The notes beneath the pieces are model-generated. The model did no database searches, had not been told where the DNA came from, and was given only the letters and a program-made list of their open reading frames with translations. A DNA stretch of 18,896 nucleotides, from positions 1 through 18,896 of the forward strand of contig CAZWSC010000067.1 in NCBI GenBank assembly GCA_964636385.1, in the 5' to 3' direction. Source of the stretch: CAZWSC01 sp964636385. GTDB lineage: Bacteria; Eisenbacteria; RBG-16-71-46; CAIMUX01. Of the stretch, positions 1 through 7,094 are shown piece after piece. A program made the translations under genes and the position numbers. Numbering within the stretch: the first letter of the stretch is position 1; every line of letters begins with the position of its first letter.

Positions 1-1
1 C

Positions 2-2431
2 AACACGTACAACATCATAACGGGTAACGAGATCAACGGTTTCCAGAGGGGCATCCTGATGCTGGCCGATGGCTCCAATAGCATCGATGCCGATATTCAC
101 GAGAACGGGTTCATCGGCAACGAGCTGTACGGACTGGATGCCTCGACGCTGGGCACACAGATTGATGCGAGCTGCAACTGGTGGGGCCACGCCAACGGTC
201 CCGACGCTGCCCACAACCCGAACCCGTCAGGCGACGCTGTCGCGGGCGACGTTGTCTACTGGCCGTGGCTCCTCGAGTTCCCCGGCCAGTGCAACGAGTA
301 TGAAGATGGCAACATCGTCTGCATCCCCGACCCTCTCGAGATCAGCCTTACCAACGAGAACGGTGGCGTCTACAGCAACGGCCTCACTGTCCGCTATCTC
401 GGCGGCGGTTCGGGACCGATGTACAGCTACTCGATCGATGTCGAGTGGGACAACACCGTTGTCTCCGCCACGACATCGAGTTTCACCCGTCCGGCAGCCG
501 GGCCTTTTGAGGGCACTCCTCTCTTCCAGGTTTCCAGCCAGGGCAGCGACGGCAACGGCCTCTTCAAGGTCCGCATCGACGCCGCACTGGGCGGGGCTCA
601 CCCCGGCACCTATGGTCCGGCTGATCTCTTCGCCGCGGTCTTCACGGCGGTTGGGACACCGGACTACGCCGAGAGCGATGTGGACCTGACGGTCCGCTAC
701 GTCCGCAACAACCAGAACCAGAACCTTGCAGGGTTCGTCGCGGATGACGGCCTCATCATCGTGGACCTGGTCGGGCCGAGCATCACGGATGTTCTGCTGA
801 CCAACGACACCCTTGACCACACCGACGACTATGTGAAGGACACCGACCAGATAACCGTGACCGCGACGATCACCGACGGCGGAGGGCTGACGGCGGCCGA
901 TATCACCGCCGATCTTACGGGTCTCGGCGGCGGCGCGGCAGTCAACCCTGACACCTACGATGCCGGCGTGGCGACATGGGTGCTCACCTCTGTCGCCTGC
1001 ACTCCGTCCGACGGCACAGTCACGGTGACCGTTACCGCGACCGACGCTCTCGGGAACGAGAGCAGCGGCAGCGACACCATCATCGCGGACAACACGGCTC
1101 CGGGTGTGGTCACCGGGTTCACAGCAGCCCCCGGCCACAACAAGGTCAACCTTGCGTGGGATGATGCTTCGGGCGCGGATGACAACTACTACGGCGTGAT
1201 GGTACGCCGTGTAACGTGGGACAGCTATCCTGAGTACGACACCACCGCTCCGGACTATCCTGCCGACGAGACCGAAGGCGCCGAGGCCTTCAGCGGCGCT
1301 GCGACCGCTTTTGTTGACGACGACTTCGATGAGAACGGCATGGATCGCGGCATCTACTACTACCAGGCCTTCGTCTACGACATGGCCCTGAACTACAGCC
1401 CGGTCGGTTCGGCTTCGTTCGATCGCTCCACCAACTACTGGCTGGGTGATGTGCGGCCTATCGTTGGAACAGACATCGACAACTACGACGAGATCGGCGA
1501 CGGGGATGTGGCGACCCAGGACATCAGCGCCCTTGGCGCCACCTACTATCTCCCGACAGACGATACCTACTGGGATCCTCACTGCGACGTCGGCCCGACG
1601 GACGACAACAGCCGTGTGGGCATCCCGGAGCCGGACGATGTCGTCGACTTCGAGGATCTGATGATCTTCTCGATGAACTACGGCGTTGTGGCTCCGCTCC
1701 GTGACGGTGCCCTGCCAGAGAAGGATCCTGCCGACCAGCCATTGCTGGTTCTGGACTGTTCGATGCCTCATTCGGACGGGATCCTGACCGCGGTGGTGCG
1801 TCTTGCGGATCACGAGGCTTCGGTGGCCGGGTTCCACGCGCGTCTCGACTTTGATTCTGCGCAGATGCAGGTTCTGTCTGTTGATCGCGGCGCGATGCTG
1901 GACAGCCCCGAGGTCTTCTTCATCTCGGTGAATGTGGACCAGGGCCTGGTTCTTGACGGTGCGGCCCTTGGCGGCACTCTTCAGGGCGAGGGTGAGCTGG
2001 TTCGCGTCCGGTTCCTTGTTCGCACGAGGGGCGCCCAGCCGCGTCTTGGCGCGATGGACCTGCGCGATGCGTTCAACCGTTCGTTCGTGACTTCTTCGGA
2101 CGAGCTGTCCGAGCGTGATTCTGCGGACGTTGGCGAAGAGCTTGCTCTGCCGACGGCACTGCGTCTACGCGGTGCAGCGCCGAACCCGTTCCTCGGCCAG
2201 ACGCAGATCCAGTTCGAGCTTCCCGAGGCGATGGGCGTGACTGTCCAGATCTTCGATCTGAACGGGCGGCTGGTGCGGACACTGAGCGACGGTGTCATGC
2301 CTGCCGGTATTCACGATGTGACCTGGAACGGCCGTACGAACTCAAACCGCCAGGCGGCGGCAGGGGTCTACTTCTGCGTCCTTCAGGCGGGCAGCCACAA
2401 CCTGAACCAGAAGCTGTTCCTGAAGAGGTAA
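2..2431 (+). CDS. Large secreted multidomain protein with C-terminal sorting-like domain (5' partial)
   Basis: The reading frame is open from the first bases of the window, so the N-terminus and any signal peptide lie outside; 809 residues are visible. Numbered from base 2, the order is: end of a right-handed parallel beta-helix (1-90) closing with the typical NWWG...GP...PWL cap; a cohesin-like beta-sandwich (about 107-256); a bacterial Ig-like segment (257-363); an FN3-like domain starting at TAPGVVTGF (about 364-475); two dockerin-like calcium-loop/helix motifs (GDGDVATQDISAL and PDDVVDFEDLMIF, about 478-560); a second cohesin-like domain (577-690); and an FlgD/type-IX-sorting-like domain (715-809) with NPF near its start and AAGVYFCVLQAG near its end. 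It is probably exported and held at the cell surface or released. No enzymatic domain is visible, so the substrate or partner is unknown. The next gene is a small cohesin-domain protein with the same kind of C-terminus. Confidence 0.85.
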   Translation, partial: NTYNIITGNEINGFQRGILMLADGSNSIDADIHENGFIGNELYGLDASTLGTQIDASCNWWGHANGPDAAHNPNPSGDAVAGDVVYWPWLLEFPGQCNEYEDGNIVCIPDPLEISLTNENGGVYSNGLTVRYLGGGSGPMYSYSIDVEWDNTVVSATTSSFTRPAAGPFEGTPLFQVSSQGSDGNGLFKVRIDAALGGAHPGTYGPADLFAAVFTAVGTPDYAESDVDLTVRYVRNNQNQNLAGFVADDGLIIVDLVGPSITDVLLTNDTLDHTDDYVKDTDQITVTATITDGGGLTAADITADLTGLGGGAAVNPDTYDAGVATWVLTSVACTPSDGTVTVTVTATDALGNESSGSDTIIADNTAPGVVTGFTAAPGHNKVNLAWDDASGADDNYYGVMVRRVTWDSYPEYDTTAPDYPADETEGAEAFSGAATAFVDDDFDENGMDRGIYYYQAFVYDMALNYSPVGSASFDRSTNYWLGDVRPIVGTDIDNYDEIGDGDVATQDISALGATYYLPTDDTYWDPHCDVGPTDDNSRVGIPEPDDVVDFEDLMIFSMNYGVVAPLRDGALPEKDPADQPLLVLDCSMPHSDGILTAVVRLADHEASVAGFHARLDFDSAQMQVLSVDRGAMLDSPEVFFISVNVDQGLVLDGAALGGTLQGEGELVRVRFLVRTRGAQPRLGAMDLRDAFNRSFVTSSDELSERDSADVGEELALPTALRLRGAAPNPFLGQTQIQFELPEAMGVTVQIFDLNGRLVRTLSDGVMPAGIHDVTWNGRTNSNRQAAAGVYFCVLQAGSHNLNQKLFLKR

Positions 2432-2447
2432 CAGCATCGACCACTAT

Positions 2448-2479
2448 CCACCCGGGCCGTCAACACGCGGCCCGGGTGG
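2448..2479 (+). terminator. 12-bp perfect GC-rich hairpin between the two exported-protein genes
   Basis: The arm CCACCCGGGCCG (2448-2459) and its exact reverse complement (2468-2479) flank an 8-base loop, 16 bases after the upstream stop codon. No T-tract follows, so it may be a U-less terminator, an mRNA-stabilising stem or an attenuator. It ends about 20 bases before the ribosome binding site of the next gene. Confidence 0.6.
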
Positions 2480-2509
2480 AATCGGTCACACCTGAACAAA
2501 GGAGAGACA

Positions 2510-3295
2510 ATGCGGCCAGCTTACAGGTGCTTGAAGAACGTGACACTCGCCCTGGCCCTTCTCGCAGTAATGGCCGCTCCGGCCGCAGCAGGTGTCCATG
2601 TCTCACTGCAACCCGCGGTGAGTCACGTGGCGCCCGATTCTGTCTTCAAGGTCTTCATTCATGTCGATGAGGAAGGGTCCGAGTTCAACGGTTACGACGC
2701 CGTCATCCTCTGGGACCCGGAGATCCTGGCCTTTGTCTCCTGCCAGCCCGAATCCCTCTTCTCGCAGCACAACCAGTGGTGGGTTCCGGTGGTCGGTGAT
2801 GGAGAGCTTTCCATATCGCACGTCATCATGCAGGGGGGAGTGTTCGAGACCGGGCCCGGCGCCCTCTCATCGATCACGTTCCGCGCCGATCAACTGGGCG
2901 ACAGCCCGGTTGTGTTCGACCTGGCCGTCTTCTACCGCGCCGGCTTCCTTGTCGAGCCTGTCTACACAACCGATGCGCTCGTGCGCGTTGTGGATCCCAC
3001 CTCGGGCATCCCGCATCAAGAACACACGCAGGGTATTGGCCTTCACGTCCAGCCGAATCCGTTCTCAGGCAGCGCATGGATCCGGGCTGAGCTCGAGGCA
3101 GCTGCACCGGCGCAGTTGTGGCTGCACGACGCATCCGGCAGGAACTTGGGGCACCTGGCAACCGGTGGGGCAGGATCGGCACAGTGGCCGATCGAAGCGC
3201 TGACTGGCGGGAGTCCGCTTCCGGCAGGTGTGTACTTCCTGACGATCCGGTCAGGGGAAGTGTCGTCGACGGCGCGCGTTGTCCGGATTCGATGA
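2510..3295 (+). CDS. Exported cohesin-domain protein with C-terminal sorting-like domain
   Basis: This 261-residue protein starts at an ATG five bases after AGGAG (2500-2504). Residues 1-28 form a signal peptide: basic start, hydrophobic core LALALLAVMAAPAAA, cleavage probably after AAAG or AAA. Residues about 29-165 are a cohesin-like beta-sandwich, recognised by the pattern of a secreted all-beta domain with FKVFIHVDEEGSEFNGYDA followed by WDPEILAF. Residues about 180-261 are an FlgD/type-IX-like domain with QPNPFSG at its start and PLPAGVYFLTIRSGE near its end. Such proteins are common in GC-rich FCB-group genomes, and their partners are mostly unknown. The preceding gene has a dockerin-like region, so the two products could bind each other; this is inference. 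The gene ends 46 bases before a hairpin shared with the converging gene. Confidence 0.8.
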   Translation: MRPAYRCLKNVTLALALLAVMAAPAAAGVHVSLQPAVSHVAPDSVFKVFIHVDEEGSEFNGYDAVILWDPEILAFVSCQPESLFSQHNQWWVPVVGDGELSISHVIMQGGVFETGPGALSSITFRADQLGDSPVVFDLAVFYRAGFLVEPVYTTDALVRVVDPTSGIPHQEHTQGIGLHVQPNPFSGSAWIRAELEAAAPAQLWLHDASGRNLGHLATGGAGSAQWPIEALTGGSPLPAGVYFLTIRSGEVSSTARVVRIR

Positions 3296-3340
3296 CGCAT
3301 GCAGACAAAGCGGTAACGAAGACCACGGGCACGCAGGCCA

Positions 3341-3377
3341 ACGGGCGCCGGGGCAGATACCTGCCTGCGGCGCCCGT
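3341..3377. terminator. Bidirectional terminator-like hairpin between convergent genes
   Basis: ACGGGCGCC (3341-3349) pairs perfectly with GGCGCCCGT (3369-3377). An inner stem, GGCAG against CTGCC, surrounds an ATAC loop. It lies 46 bases past the stop of the plus-strand cohesin gene and 60 bases past the stop of the minus-strand CheW gene, so it could serve both transcripts. Neither side has a strong T-tract. Confidence 0.6.
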
Positions 3378-3436
3378 AATGGCAAGGTTGTCGTGCAGTC
3401 CCCGCTTCGCAGCGAAGGATTCGCCACCAGCGCGGA

Positions 3437-4279
3437 TTACGCTGCGGCCGTCTCCGACGCCAGAACCTCCGCGATGTACGACTCATCCAGGATCTTGTCC
3501 GTATCCAGGATGAGGACCAGTCCGTCGTCCTTGGCGCGTCGCGCCAGACCGCAGACCTGGCCGCTCGCACCGGCCGTGGCCAGCTCTGGCAGGTCGGCCA
3601 GGGTTCCTTCCTTCAGGTGCTCAACCGAGGCCACCTGATCCACGGAAACCGCATAGACCGAGTTGGCCCCCTCCAGCACGACGGCTGTCTCCCGGTAGGC
3701 CTCGGGTATCGCCGCCCGCAGTTCTCCGAAAAGACGGATCACCTGAGCCAGCTCTGCCCTCCTGGCCTGCTCGATCCGGCGAAGCGCCCCGGCGGGATCG
3801 CTGCTCCGGACCTTCTCCAGAACCTCCAGGGCCACGGCGTGGATCATCGCGTGAGGCTCCATCATCTTCCCGATTGCCGAGGTGAGGACTATGTTGTCCG
3901 ACTGGAAGCCGTCCAGCCACTGCCCGCACTCGCAGTCATGGGGACTGATCGCCCGGGTGAACTCACGCTCCTCGTTGACCGACGCCTCGAGATCCTCAAG
4001 CCATTCCTTGTGCGCGTGCTCGTACCCTTCCACTTCCTGGAGCAGGTTCTGCATCATCTCTTCGGCGGTTGGCATCCCCAGACGCAGCCGCAGATCGATC
4101 ATCGGGATCACGCGCCCCCTCAGGTTGATCACCCCCCTGACATGAGAAGGCAGCTGGGGTACTGACCGAACCGGCGGGATGGCGAGCATCTCCTGCACGA
4201 GCTCGGAAGGGAAGCCGAAGAGGTTGTCCTCAAGACGGCATAGTATCCACTGATCCTGTGCCGAGAACTTGCTGGCCAT
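3437..4279 (-). CDS. CheW-like coupling protein with inserted CZB zinc-binding domain
   Basis: The protein has 280 residues. I chose the ATG at 4279 because GGGAGG (4288-4293) sits eight bases before it; the frame stays open upstream to 4402 but without a ribosome binding site. Residues about 8-70 are the first half of a CheW fold (ILCRLEDNLFGFPSELVQEML, then HVRGVINLRGRVIPMIDLR), and residues about 195-275 are the second half (VYAVSVDQVASVEHL ... LVLILDTDKIL). Between them, about 75-170, is a helical insert with the CZB pattern: H90xxW93, C116xxGxW121, and H143xxxH147, the three His and one Cys expected to bind zinc. CheW couples chemoreceptors to the CheA kinase. CZB domains respond to zinc or to oxidation of the zinc-thiolate. 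No cheA, receptor or cheY is in the window, so the pathway it serves is unknown. Confidence 0.85.
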   Translation of the reverse strand: MASKFSAQDQWILCRLEDNLFGFPSELVQEMLAIPPVRSVPQLPSHVRGVINLRGRVIPMIDLRLRLGMPTAEEMMQNLLQEVEGYEHAHKEWLEDLEASVNEEREFTRAISPHDCECGQWLDGFQSDNIVLTSAIGKMMEPHAMIHAVALEVLEKVRSSDPAGALRRIEQARRAELAQVIRLFGELRAAIPEAYRETAVVLEGANSVYAVSVDQVASVEHLKEGTLADLPELATAGASGQVCGLARRAKDDGLVLILDTDKILDESYIAEVLASETAAA

Positions 4280-4505
4280 TTCCATATCCTCCCGTCGAGT
4301 GCGATCGAGTACGGCTTGGAACCGTCTGTCGGAACAGAGGAAACCGGTGAGTTGGCGCGACTCGTGCAGGGCCTCAGGCATCCTTCCTCTGCCGCATACC
4401 AAACATGTATCGGCAGGAGGCCACGTTACACTTGAGGGATGAAGTCTCAGACCCGGGATGGCCGGATGCTTGAGGCTGAGCGGGCAGGACCTCCGCCGGG
4501 AGGCT

Positions 4506-6032
4506 TCAGGGAACGTACTCGATCGGCTCGGTGTCCGAGGCCAGCGCCTCGACGAGGCCCAGTATCAGCTCCCCTGCCGACGCCATGGCCTCGTAGTCCA
4601 GCCAGTCCGGCGTATCACCAGGGGTGCCCAACCTGCGATCACCCGGTCCGCAGACGAGGATGCCCGGTATCTCGAAGTCAGCCATGTGCTTCAATGCCCC
4701 CACATCGGGCCGAGCCTCGTGGCGGACAGTCCTGGGAGAGCGGAGAAGCCCACTCTCCACATCCTCGAGAACCCGGGCCAGTCCGGGGGCTGAGTGAAGT
4801 CCATGTATGTTGAGGACCTCCCCCGTTCCGAGTGGTCCGATGTCGACCATGCCCTGGATTTCCGAAGGGTGGATCCCCGCCGAGGAAATGAAAGATGCCA
4901 GGCCGGCGGCGGAGTAGTGGCGCCCCGCGTACGCAACGAAACAGACCGACCGTTCTGCGGGGGGTGACTGCATGATGGCCGCGGCAGTCTCCATAAGGAC
5001 GGCCAAACCGGAGGCATTGTCTCCCGCACCTGGGTGCAGCATGGGATCCCGCCTGTCCACACCCATACCGAGTCCGTCATACGCGGCGGCGACGACTACT
5101 GTCCCGTGGCCTGTTCCGGGGCGGCATCCCGCCACTGTGATCATCCGGCCGGGAGCCCTGTGCATGCTCACAACACCTTCGATCCATGCATCCGGCAGAT
5201 CGGCAGAATGTGGATCAAGAGACCTGTCGATCATGAACTGCAGATCGCCGAGGTCGAGTCCCTCCGTGTCCAGGAGGTTCTGTGCAACCGCCCGTGTAAC
5301 CTTGAAGACCGGTATTCCGGCAACTCCGAAACCACTCCATTCCGGATGCCGCACAAGTCGGTCCTCGTCAAGACCGGTCGGATCCCCATAGGCAAGCAGA
5401 AGAGAACTCGCACCGTGAGCCTGCGCATTGAGAGCCTTCCGGAATGGATCACCGTGGTATGGAGGACTTGCAGTGGACAGGAAAGGTCCGTCAGGGAGAC
5501 CTGCGCCCGGTTCGCCCATCAGGGCAAGAACCGCCCTTCCACGGGTCAGTACATTTCGATAGTCATCATAGCCGTACTCCGGGGCAGTGATCCCGTATCC
5601 CACGAAGACAACAGAAGTTGAATCGCGCCCCTGTGCGCTGACGCCATGTGCCGCCCAGTCGCGGTTGAAGGTGTACCCTCTGTCCTGGTCCCGCAACCCG
5701 ACCGTGCCCTGAGCGTGAACCCTGACGAAGACCGGATCGGAAAGCAGATGGGAGTTCCCGCCAATGCCCGGATCAAGACCCAGATCCAGGAACCGGCCGA
5801 GAACGTATGCAGCTGCCGAATCGGCCTGGAAGGATCCCGGCCCCCTGCCCGCCAGGTCTTCAGACGCGAGATACTCCACCCGATGCTGAAGACGGTCGGC
5901 GCGGATGCGTCCCGGCTCTGCCTGCTTATCTGGAGTGATCGCCTCGGAACGGGGCTCCCGAAGCTGCACCGCCGCCGAGCATGCCGGCAGAAACAGCACG
6001 GCGGTTACGATCAAGATCAATCCTGAGCGCAT
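4506..6032 (-). CDS. M28-fold lipoprotein, probable inactive peptidase homologue
   Basis: The start at 6032 is set by GGAGGAGG (6038-6045) five bases before ATG and by the lipoprotein signal that follows: MRSGLILIVTAVLFLPAC with the lipobox L15-P-A-C18. The product has 508 residues. Residues about 45-85 match the usual M28 entry (VEYLASEDLAGRGPGS), about 138-290 form a PA-like inserted domain (FVGYGITAPEYGYDDY), and about 297-500 form the Zn-peptidase fold (HPGAGDNASGLAVLMETA). Compared with the classic ligand set H, D, E-E, D, H, the first His is A317 in AYDG, the bridging Asp is D338, the Glu pair is R371-H372, the next Asp is D397, and no His sits at the last position (V444 or L447; H449 is nearby). 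Loss of both glutamates should abolish zinc-dependent hydrolysis. It is probably anchored in the outer or inner membrane facing the periplasm, with a binding or scaffold role. It lies 226 bases upstream of cheW on the same strand. Confidence 0.85.
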   Translation of the reverse strand: MRSGLILIVTAVLFLPACSAAVQLREPRSEAITPDKQAEPGRIRADRLQHRVEYLASEDLAGRGPGSFQADSAAAYVLGRFLDLGLDPGIGGNSHLLSDPVFVRVHAQGTVGLRDQDRGYTFNRDWAAHGVSAQGRDSTSVVFVGYGITAPEYGYDDYRNVLTRGRAVLALMGEPGAGLPDGPFLSTASPPYHGDPFRKALNAQAHGASSLLLAYGDPTGLDEDRLVRHPEWSGFGVAGIPVFKVTRAVAQNLLDTEGLDLGDLQFMIDRSLDPHSADLPDAWIEGVVSMHRAPGRMITVAGCRPGTGHGTVVVAAAYDGLGMGVDRRDPMLHPGAGDNASGLAVLMETAAAIMQSPPAERSVCFVAYAGRHYSAAGLASFISSAGIHPSEIQGMVDIGPLGTGEVLNIHGLHSAPGLARVLEDVESGLLRSPRTVRHEARPDVGALKHMADFEIPGILVCGPGDRRLGTPGDTPDWLDYEAMASAGELILGLVEALASDTEPIEYVP

Positions 6033-6252
6033 TGTCTCCTCCTCCGAAGACGACGGATGGCAAGAACAAGCCGGCCACTTGTTCAGCAGCCGGCCGAATG
6101 TCATCCGGAAATCAGAACGCCGGGAGTACCCACCCGGACCACCGGCGGAAAGCCTCTTTCCGGCGGCAGGAGCGCCAGCCCTTTTCCCTGCGCACTAGCG
6201 GGAGGGTCGCATCCTCTGTAACCCGGACGGGCACCACCGTGTAAGCTGAGGG

Positions 6253-6555
6253 CTAAGCCAACGGCGCACCATCCGTGCCCCTCGGACGATCCAGTACGAA
6301 GATCTGACAGTCGACACCATGTTTCGCGGCAACGGCCTGCGCAATGATCTGAAGTGCGTGGATGTTCCTGCCGCCCCGCCCGATCACCTGTCCGACCTCG
6401 GGAGGAACCGCAGCTATCTCCACCACGATGGCCTGCTCCCCGCTGACCCTGCTGACCCTGACCAACTCGGGGCGGTCCACCAGGGCAATGACTACCCTCT
6501 GAACCAGTTCCAAGACCGCTTCCGCAGCCTGAGGCATATCCTGCGATGTAGGCAA
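6253..6555 (-). CDS. khpA: Small KH-domain RNA-binding protein, KhpA-like
   Basis: This is a single KH domain of about 80 residues plus short tails. The core runs from LVQRVVIALVDRPELVRV through VIGRGGRNIHALQIIAQAVA, with the RNA-contacting GxxG loop as GRGG, and ends at VDCQIFVLD. KhpA (YlqC) proteins bind RNA with KhpB and affect cell division and small-RNA networks in Gram-positives; their role elsewhere is less clear. The start is uncertain. I favour TTG at 6555, six bases after GGAGGGAG. ATG at 6585 has no ribosome binding site, and ATG at 6537 has AGGA too close. KhpA usually sits in the rpsP-rimM-trmD-rplS operon; here it stands alone, followed 220 bases later by the M28-like lipoprotein. 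A CGGAAAG/CTTTCCG stem at 6146-6162 lies in that gap. Confidence 0.8.
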   Translation of the reverse strand: MPTSQDMPQAAEAVLELVQRVVIALVDRPELVRVSRVSGEQAIVVEIAAVPPEVGQVIGRGGRNIHALQIIAQAVAAKHGVDCQIFVLDRPRGTDGAPLA

Positions 6556-6781
6556 ATCCAACTCCCTCCGCTTCCGTATCCCCATGAATTGGCCAAGCCG
6601 CGATCACGGTCCGATCGCCTGGCCACGCGGAACCATTACTGCCCCGGGCGCCGCAGTCGTAGACTATCCGGGGCCTGCCCGTCTTCATGTCGGGCATACG
6701 CGACCCCTGGAGGCCACCCCTTGTTTGCCCCGAAATGGATGCTTCCGGAGCGACGGCTGAACGAACGAGCGGGGCTGTTTC

Positions 6782-6801
6782 TTTCGGCCGGTTTGCCGAA
6801 A
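6782..6801. repeat. 7-bp inverted repeat in divergent region (candidate operator)
   Basis: TTTCGGC (6782-6788) and GCCGAAA (6795-6801) flank a six-base spacer just upstream of the AT-richer part of the divergent region. The symmetry and position suit a regulator binding site, though a short RNA stem is equally possible. Confidence 0.35.
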
Positions 6802-6858
6802 CCTCATTCTTGCTGAGATTCGTTGCTACAACCGCTCGATTATGTCCAAAGCAGGAAG

Positions 6859-6871
6859 ATATGCAACATAT
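6859..6871. repeat. AT-rich palindrome ATATG-CAA-CATAT
   Basis: A perfect 5-bp palindrome with a three-base centre lies in an AT-richer island of an otherwise GC-rich region, about 220 bases before the TPR gene start. It could be an operator or part of a promoter; no regulator is encoded nearby. Confidence 0.35.
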
Positions 6872-7094
6872 TGTTCCCGGTCCCCGCTTCGTCCCCCCTG
6901 ATCCCCCGATCGAGGAATCGACTGCCACATGCCGCACAGGATTTAGTGCAAGGCGGGTTGGAGTTCCATTGCGGCAATGGCATTGCCCGGGCATGAGTGC
7001 TATTCTGCCGACGCCAAGGGGTTGTGCCGCAGAACAGGTACCCGGGCAACCAGGATTGGTGCACCGGGCCCGACCGACGAAAGGAGAGATGGTG

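Larger units (their letters stand above)
6556..7094. other. Divergent non-coding region between khpA and the TPR operon
   Basis: The stretch between the divergent genes holds no convincing gene. Frames that stay open through it have no ribosome binding site and no recognisable protein. It contains four short inverted repeats: GCCCCGG/CCGGGGC at 6641-6674, TTTCGGC/GCCGAAA at 6782-6801, ATATG-CAA-CATAT at 6859-6871 and GGCAAT-GGC-ATTGCC at 6973-6987. The part around 6800-6880 is clearly AT-richer than its surroundings and is the likeliest place for promoters, but no good -35/-10 pair could be picked out. The ribosome binding site of the plus-strand operon, AAGGAGAG, is at 7081-7088. Confidence 0.6.

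Noticed and set aside
448..449. Thought of CRISPR arrays, tRNA or rRNA genes anywhere in the window
   Set aside because: No regularly spaced direct repeats, cloverleaf-type sequences or conserved rRNA stretches were found on either strand.
227..1837. Long minus-strand open frame of 536 codons opposite the large exported protein
   Set aside because: It lies opposite a frame with recognisable domains, has no ribosome binding site and reads as low-complexity Val/Arg-rich sequence, as expected for the antisense of a GC-rich gene.
4490..4503. CCTCC-GCCG-GGAGG stem just past the M28-like stop codon
   Set aside because: A 5-bp stem is too short to separate from chance in GC-rich DNA and no T-tract follows.
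6978..6995. Possible sigma54 promoter (GG-N10-GC spacing within TGGCAT...GGGCA)
   Set aside because: The -12 element is GGGCA rather than TTGCA, and GG-N10-GC occurs often by chance at this GC content.
6687..7094. Upstream extension of the TPR protein by 136 residues
   Set aside because: A strong ribosome binding site and a clean signal peptide place the start at 7095; the extension would bury the signal peptide.
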